A stretch of DNA of 64,000 nucleotides from DATIXJ01 sp963714795 (GTDB taxonomy: Bacteria; Bacteroidota; Ignavibacteria; UBA10030; SZUA-254), in the NCBI GenBank assembly GCA_963714795.1, contig CAVQPS010000009.1, positions 496,001 through 560,000 of the forward strand. The letters run 5' to 3'. How positions within the stretch are numbered: the first letter of the stretch is position 1; the number at the start of each line of letters is the position of its first letter. The notes under the pieces are model-generated. The model was given only the letters and a program-made list of their open reading frames with translations. It was not told where the DNA came from and searched no databases. Position numbers and translations under genes: made by a program. Shown piece after piece: positions 60,806 to 64,000 of this stretch.

Positions 60806-63231
60806 TGTGGCCGTAATTCAAGATGGTCCCACGATTCCTGTTCAATCAGTTTCCAGTCGGTATTCAATTGAATATATCCGCCGTTCAGCCATAGTGAAGT
60901 CTGATCGTCGTAATGTTTGTTGAATGCCTGACCCGATTCGCCCGACGTAATGATGAGATACGATGTTTGCGGTGTGGCGAGATCGACGACTTGCCGCATC
61001 GATGGTCCGACGGATGTTTGGTAAGGCAAGGAAATTGAGAATTCGGTTTTATCGATTGTCGTTTCGCCGCCGGCAATCGGAAACGGTCCGATGTTGAATA
61101 CCTTATCGAGCGGTTCACGCGTTCCAAACAGATGTTTGAATGTGACGGTATGAATTTTTCCCCACTGCCACATTTTCATTTCCGGCCCGATCGTCGATTG
61201 CAATTCGTCCACAGCGTCCGATAAACTTTTTCGGAGAATATCGTTCTTGGTTTCGATTTGCGGCGTATTGACATTATCGAACCATTGCGAACTGTCGGCG
61301 GCAAGCAATTGACTCGTTACACGGTAAGGGATCGCTCCAAAAAAAACAAAATCTTTGAACACATCTTCACCCATTTCATCTTCATACGTGTTGTGAAGAA
61401 GTTTGTTGAAGAAGACATTGAAGATTGTCGATGCGATGTCGGTTTGTGTATAACGAAAATCCCAATTATGAAGATAATTCAGCGCGGCGGAGATTTCCGG
61501 CGTTTTATTGATCGTACTGTCGTTGTAGGCAGTCAAAAGATGCTGTACGACATCGTGCGCGAACGGAGAAGTGATATCCTGCTGGAACTGTTCGAAGTCC
61601 GTTGAAGAAAATTTTTCTGCAGAATGAAGAAGCTGGCGAATGCGAATGATACGCGACGGCGGTTCCCATAACGTCGAAAGATAAAACGGAAATGATTGGT
61701 CGGCGATCTTCTGGTTGGCGCACGCCAGATATCCTTCCGGCGGGTTTTTTGCATGGGGAAGCTGGTCGAACGGGAGAAATCCTTTCCATTCCGATTCACC
61801 GGTCCAGCCGGCGAGTGGAAGCATCGGGTTTCCTTTGCCGCGGATCGGTATTTTACCGGCAGTCCAGTATGCAATCGTGTTATCGACATCTGCATAAACG
61901 ATCGATTGTGCCGGAACGGTAATTTCACGAACTCCTTTCTCAAACGTTTCGTACGAACTCGCTTTGTCCATCAAATAAAAACCGTATATCTCATCGCTGA
62001 CGTCGAGACCGGTCCAGCGCATCGCGACCGGCGTCGAAGCGCGTTGAAGCGAATCGGTGTGCCGAAGCGCCGGATGAACATCGTTGATAATCGGACCGTG
62101 ATGAGTTTCGCGAACGGTGATGATCAGACTGTCGGACGGTTTGATATATATTTTTTCTTCATGCGACAGGATCGGCAGAGAAAGTTTTTCAAACCGATAC
62201 ATATTGGAATGAGAGGAATCAACCATCTCGTCATAAAAATCCGCATCGTCGATCATTGCATTCGTCAATCCCCACGCGACCCGATCGTTATGACCGATGA
62301 TGATGACCGGTGCGCCGGGAATCATAACGCCGGAAACATTCCATGACGGCGCCGATAAATGTGCCTCGTACCACCGGGACGGGCTGGGCATGGCGAGGTG
62401 CGGATCGTTCGCGAGAAGCGGTTTTCCGCTGACTGATTTTGATGAATCGACGACCCATGCATTGCTCCCCGCTTCCAGCGAGCCGAGCCCGAATTGCGCA
62501 CGGTACGATCTTCCGATATCCAGCAGGGCATGAATTCCACCGATATGTTTACCGGATGCCAGTGAAGAAACTATCGGTAAAACAGAATCGGGATAGGAAG
62601 GAAAAAGCTCCTGTAATTTTTTCGGTGAAACCTTTTCTGCTATTTCACCATACGTCAAATCTGTCCACCAAGCGAGATTGAGTTCCCACGCCATTAAACG
62701 GGAGACGAGAAGACTGTGCTGTACCGTCCAATGTTCCGGTTCATAATTCAACATATCGAATTCGACGGGATATTTTCCCTTGTTGTTATCGATGTAGGCA
62801 TTCACTCCGTCGGCAAATGCTTCGAGGATGAGTTTTGTTTCCGGATGGAGATGTGCGGCGATAGAATCCGCGACACGCGTAAGATTCAGTGTCCGAAACA
62901 GCATGTCATATTCCACTGTCGGTTTGCCGAGCACTTCCGATAACCGTCCCTCGCCGGCACGGCGCATGATGTCCATTTGCCATAGACGATCCTGTGCCTG
63001 AACGAAGCCGGTTGCCATCATTAAATCGTGTTCATCGTTTGCATGGATATGTGGGATGCCGTAATTGTCGCGAACGATTTCGACCGTCTCATGCAATCCC
63101 GGAATGGACAGCGATCCGGTTGTGACCGGATACGATTTTGTTACCAGATGGCGAAGGAAAAGTATTCCCACCAGAATAATGATGATCAATGAAACTGTTG
63201 TGCCGACGATGATCTTTGCGAGTTTTGACAC
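60802..63231 (-). CDS. penicillin acylase-family amidohydrolase
   Basis: The 809-residue protein starts with a membrane anchor (SLIIIILVGILFLRHLV) and has the Ntn-hydrolase chain junction at GSNAWVVDSSKS, where Ser is the nucleophile after autocleavage, preceded by an alpha chain of about 245 residues. The C-terminal part matches the penicillin/acyl-homoserine lactone acylase family. It starts with GTG. Substrate could be N-acyl homoserine lactones, N-acyl amino acids or beta-lactams; sequence does not decide. Operon with a sirtuin and pyk downstream. Confidence 0.85.
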   Translation of the reverse strand: MSKLAKIIVGTTVSLIIIILVGILFLRHLVTKSYPVTTGSLSIPGLHETVEIVRDNYGIPHIHANDEHDLMMATGFVQAQDRLWQMDIMRRAGEGRLSEVLGKPTVEYDMLFRTLNLTRVADSIAAHLHPETKLILEAFADGVNAYIDNNKGKYPVEFDMLNYEPEHWTVQHSLLVSRLMAWELNLAWWTDLTYGEIAEKVSPKKLQELFPSYPDSVLPIVSSLASGKHIGGIHALLDIGRSYRAQFGLGSLEAGSNAWVVDSSKSVSGKPLLANDPHLAMPSPSRWYEAHLSAPSWNVSGVMIPGAPVIIIGHNDRVAWGLTNAMIDDADFYDEMVDSSHSNMYRFEKLSLPILSHEEKIYIKPSDSLIITVRETHHGPIINDVHPALRHTDSLQRASTPVAMRWTGLDVSDEIYGFYLMDKASSYETFEKGVREITVPAQSIVYADVDNTIAYWTAGKIPIRGKGNPMLPLAGWTGESEWKGFLPFDQLPHAKNPPEGYLACANQKIADQSFPFYLSTLWEPPSRIIRIRQLLHSAEKFSSTDFEQFQQDITSPFAHDVVQHLLTAYNDSTINKTPEISAALNYLHNWDFRYTQTDIASTIFNVFFNKLLHNTYEDEMGEDVFKDFVFFGAIPYRVTSQLLAADSSQWFDNVNTPQIETKNDILRKSLSDAVDELQSTIGPEMKMWQWGKIHTVTFKHLFGTREPLDKVFNIGPFPIAGGETTIDKTEFSISLPYQTSVGPSMRQVVDLATPQTSYLIITSGESGQAFNKHYDDQTSLWLNGGYIQLNTDWKLIEQESWDHLELRPQ

Positions 63232-63261
63232 CGAATGTTATCAATATTATGAGAAATAAAA

Positions 63262-63289
63262 ATCCCGTCTCGTAAACACGGGACGGGAT
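63262..63289 (-). terminator. intrinsic terminator after FadL-type gene
   Basis: An 8-bp stem (ATCCCGTC / GACGGGAT) with a 12-nt loop; the minus strand continues TTTTATTT. It lies between the outer-membrane protein gene and the penicillin acylase gene, 30 bp before the latter's start. Confidence 0.75.
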
Positions 63290-63322
63290 AATATACTTCT
63301 TTGAAGAATGTTCTGCAAAAAC

Positions 63323-64000
63323 TCAGAAGCGGTACGTTACGGTTCCAATAATATTGTTGGTCGTGATGCTTTCGCTAACGAGCGCCGTCGGATCGTATGT
63401 CCAGCGATACGCTCCCCACGGATCGGAATAATATTGAGAGGTATTAACGGTTCCGTGTGCGTAACCGATATCGATTGCCATACTGTTTTCAAAAACGAAT
63501 CCGAGACCGCAGGTAATATACTTTGTGGCCTGAGAAGAACCGTCCCCGCTGTACGGTGAAGGCAGGTATGCATAACCGCCGCGGATCCGCAATCCGATTT
63601 CGGTGAATTCATATTCGCCGCCGATTTTCATATTGACGGTCGGACGGAAGAGCTGTTTGATCTGTGTATTGTAATACAGCAATGTCGGATCGTTCGTGTT
63701 GCGAAATTCCATTTGCGTATAATCTTCGTAGTCGATTTCTGCCGAAAGCAAAAGGTCTTTGATGCCTTGAGAATATCCGGCGGAGAAGACAAACGGCGTC
63801 GTGACGTCATAATCGTTCTTTACATGATCTGCCGAAATGTACGTTGCGGTCGAATCGAGATTTGCGTCGAAGATGTTGTTCCCTTGTTCTGAATATGTTT
63901 CATGCACCGTTATCCACGACGGTGTTCGAACCGTAAGTCCTAACCGGCCCTGAGAATTGAATTTGTATAACAAGCCGAGCGTTGCGGAAAAGCCGCCGAT
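63323..64000 (-). CDS. FadL/OmpP1-type outer-membrane transport protein, 5' end cut
   Basis: The reading frame is open to the window edge, so only the C-terminal part (about 226 residues) is seen. It is made of alternating amphipathic beta strands with aromatic girdles (GLTVRTPSWITVHETYSEQG, IGGEYEFTEIGLRIRGGYAY, AIDIGYAHGTVNTSQYY) and ends in Phe (TVTYRF), the outer-membrane insertion signal. FadL/TodX proteins take up fatty acids or hydrocarbons. A terminator follows at 63262-63289. Confidence 0.75.
   Translation of the reverse strand: MGGFSATLGLLYKFNSQGRLGLTVRTPSWITVHETYSEQGNNIFDANLDSTATYISADHVKNDYDVTTPFVFSAGYSQGIKDLLLSAEIDYEDYTQMEFRNTNDPTLLYYNTQIKQLFRPTVNMKIGGEYEFTEIGLRIRGGYAYLPSPYSGDGSSQATKYITCGLGFVFENSMAIDIGYAHGTVNTSQYYSDPWGAYRWTYDPTALVSESITTNNIIGTVTYRF

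Noticed and set aside
1..64000. CRISPR arrays, tRNA, rRNA, prophage genes
   Set aside because: None seen: no regularly spaced direct repeats, no cloverleaf-like stretches in the intergenic gaps, and no phage structural or integrase genes.

Overview
The window is ordinary chromosomal DNA from a free-living bacterium of the FCB group, most likely a Bacteroidota/Chlorobiota relative such as an Ignavibacteria-type lineage. This placement is inference. It rests on a TonB-dependent receptor with an N-terminal carboxypeptidase-regulatory-like domain, a FadL/OmpP1-type porin, a DUF4292 lipoprotein between a TPR lipoprotein and an EnvC-like protein, a CxC bacilliredoxin and many small lipoproteins. 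Promoters that can be read look like sigma70 sites (TTGnnn, 17 bp, TAnnnT), not the TTTG/TAnnTTTG type of Bacteroidia. Shine-Dalgarno sites are clear before some genes and absent before others. No rRNA, tRNA, CRISPR array, transposase or prophage was seen.

Layout. 1-17.9 kb: a partial conserved gene, a phosphoesterase, a three-gene cell-envelope operon (TPR lipoprotein, DUF4292, EnvC-like), a CpoB-like lipoprotein, adenosine deaminase, histidine ammonia-lyase, a receiver protein with a degenerate kinase half, a TonB receptor, a bacilliredoxin and typA. 17.9-37.1 kb: an aminotransferase and then the replication-origin region. On the minus strand run rpmH-rnpA-yidD-yidC, mnmE-mnmG-rsmG and murQ-DUF2461. 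On the plus strand run dnaA, dnaN-recF-dciA and gyrB-gyrA. The two arms diverge from a 475-bp gap holding DnaA-box-like sequences, and two parS-like palindromes flank mnmG. 37.2-50.2 kb: prfC, a MarR-controlled quinone/electrophile-type operon, a TetR-TolC-MFP-RND efflux operon with a DUF983 gene behind it, and a Tat-exported metallo-beta-lactamase-fold hydrolase. 50.2-64 kb: lon, two neighbouring genes that each carry a frameshift (an M14 carboxypeptidase and a YIP1-type membrane protein), a DMT transporter, a TrmH-type methyltransferase, an alpha/beta hydrolase, a DUF559 gene with three hairpin repeats, a penicillin acylase-sirtuin-pyruvate kinase operon and the 3' end of a FadL-type porin.

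Most noteworthy points. (a) rpmH, typA and lon each have a sigma70-like promoter followed by a terminator-like hairpin and T-tract inside the leader, before the start codon. (b) The parS sites sit in the rsmG-mnmG-mnmE cluster although parA/parB are not in the window; murQ lies where parA often does. (c) The three hairpin repeats around the DUF559 gene show compensatory changes in their stems, and one of them encodes the C-terminus of the DUF559 protein. (d) One two-component protein keeps its receiver aspartate but has lost the kinase histidine. (e) The marR promoter has a palindromic operator over its -10 box. I saw no clear previously undescribed multi-gene system; most of the window is housekeeping DNA.
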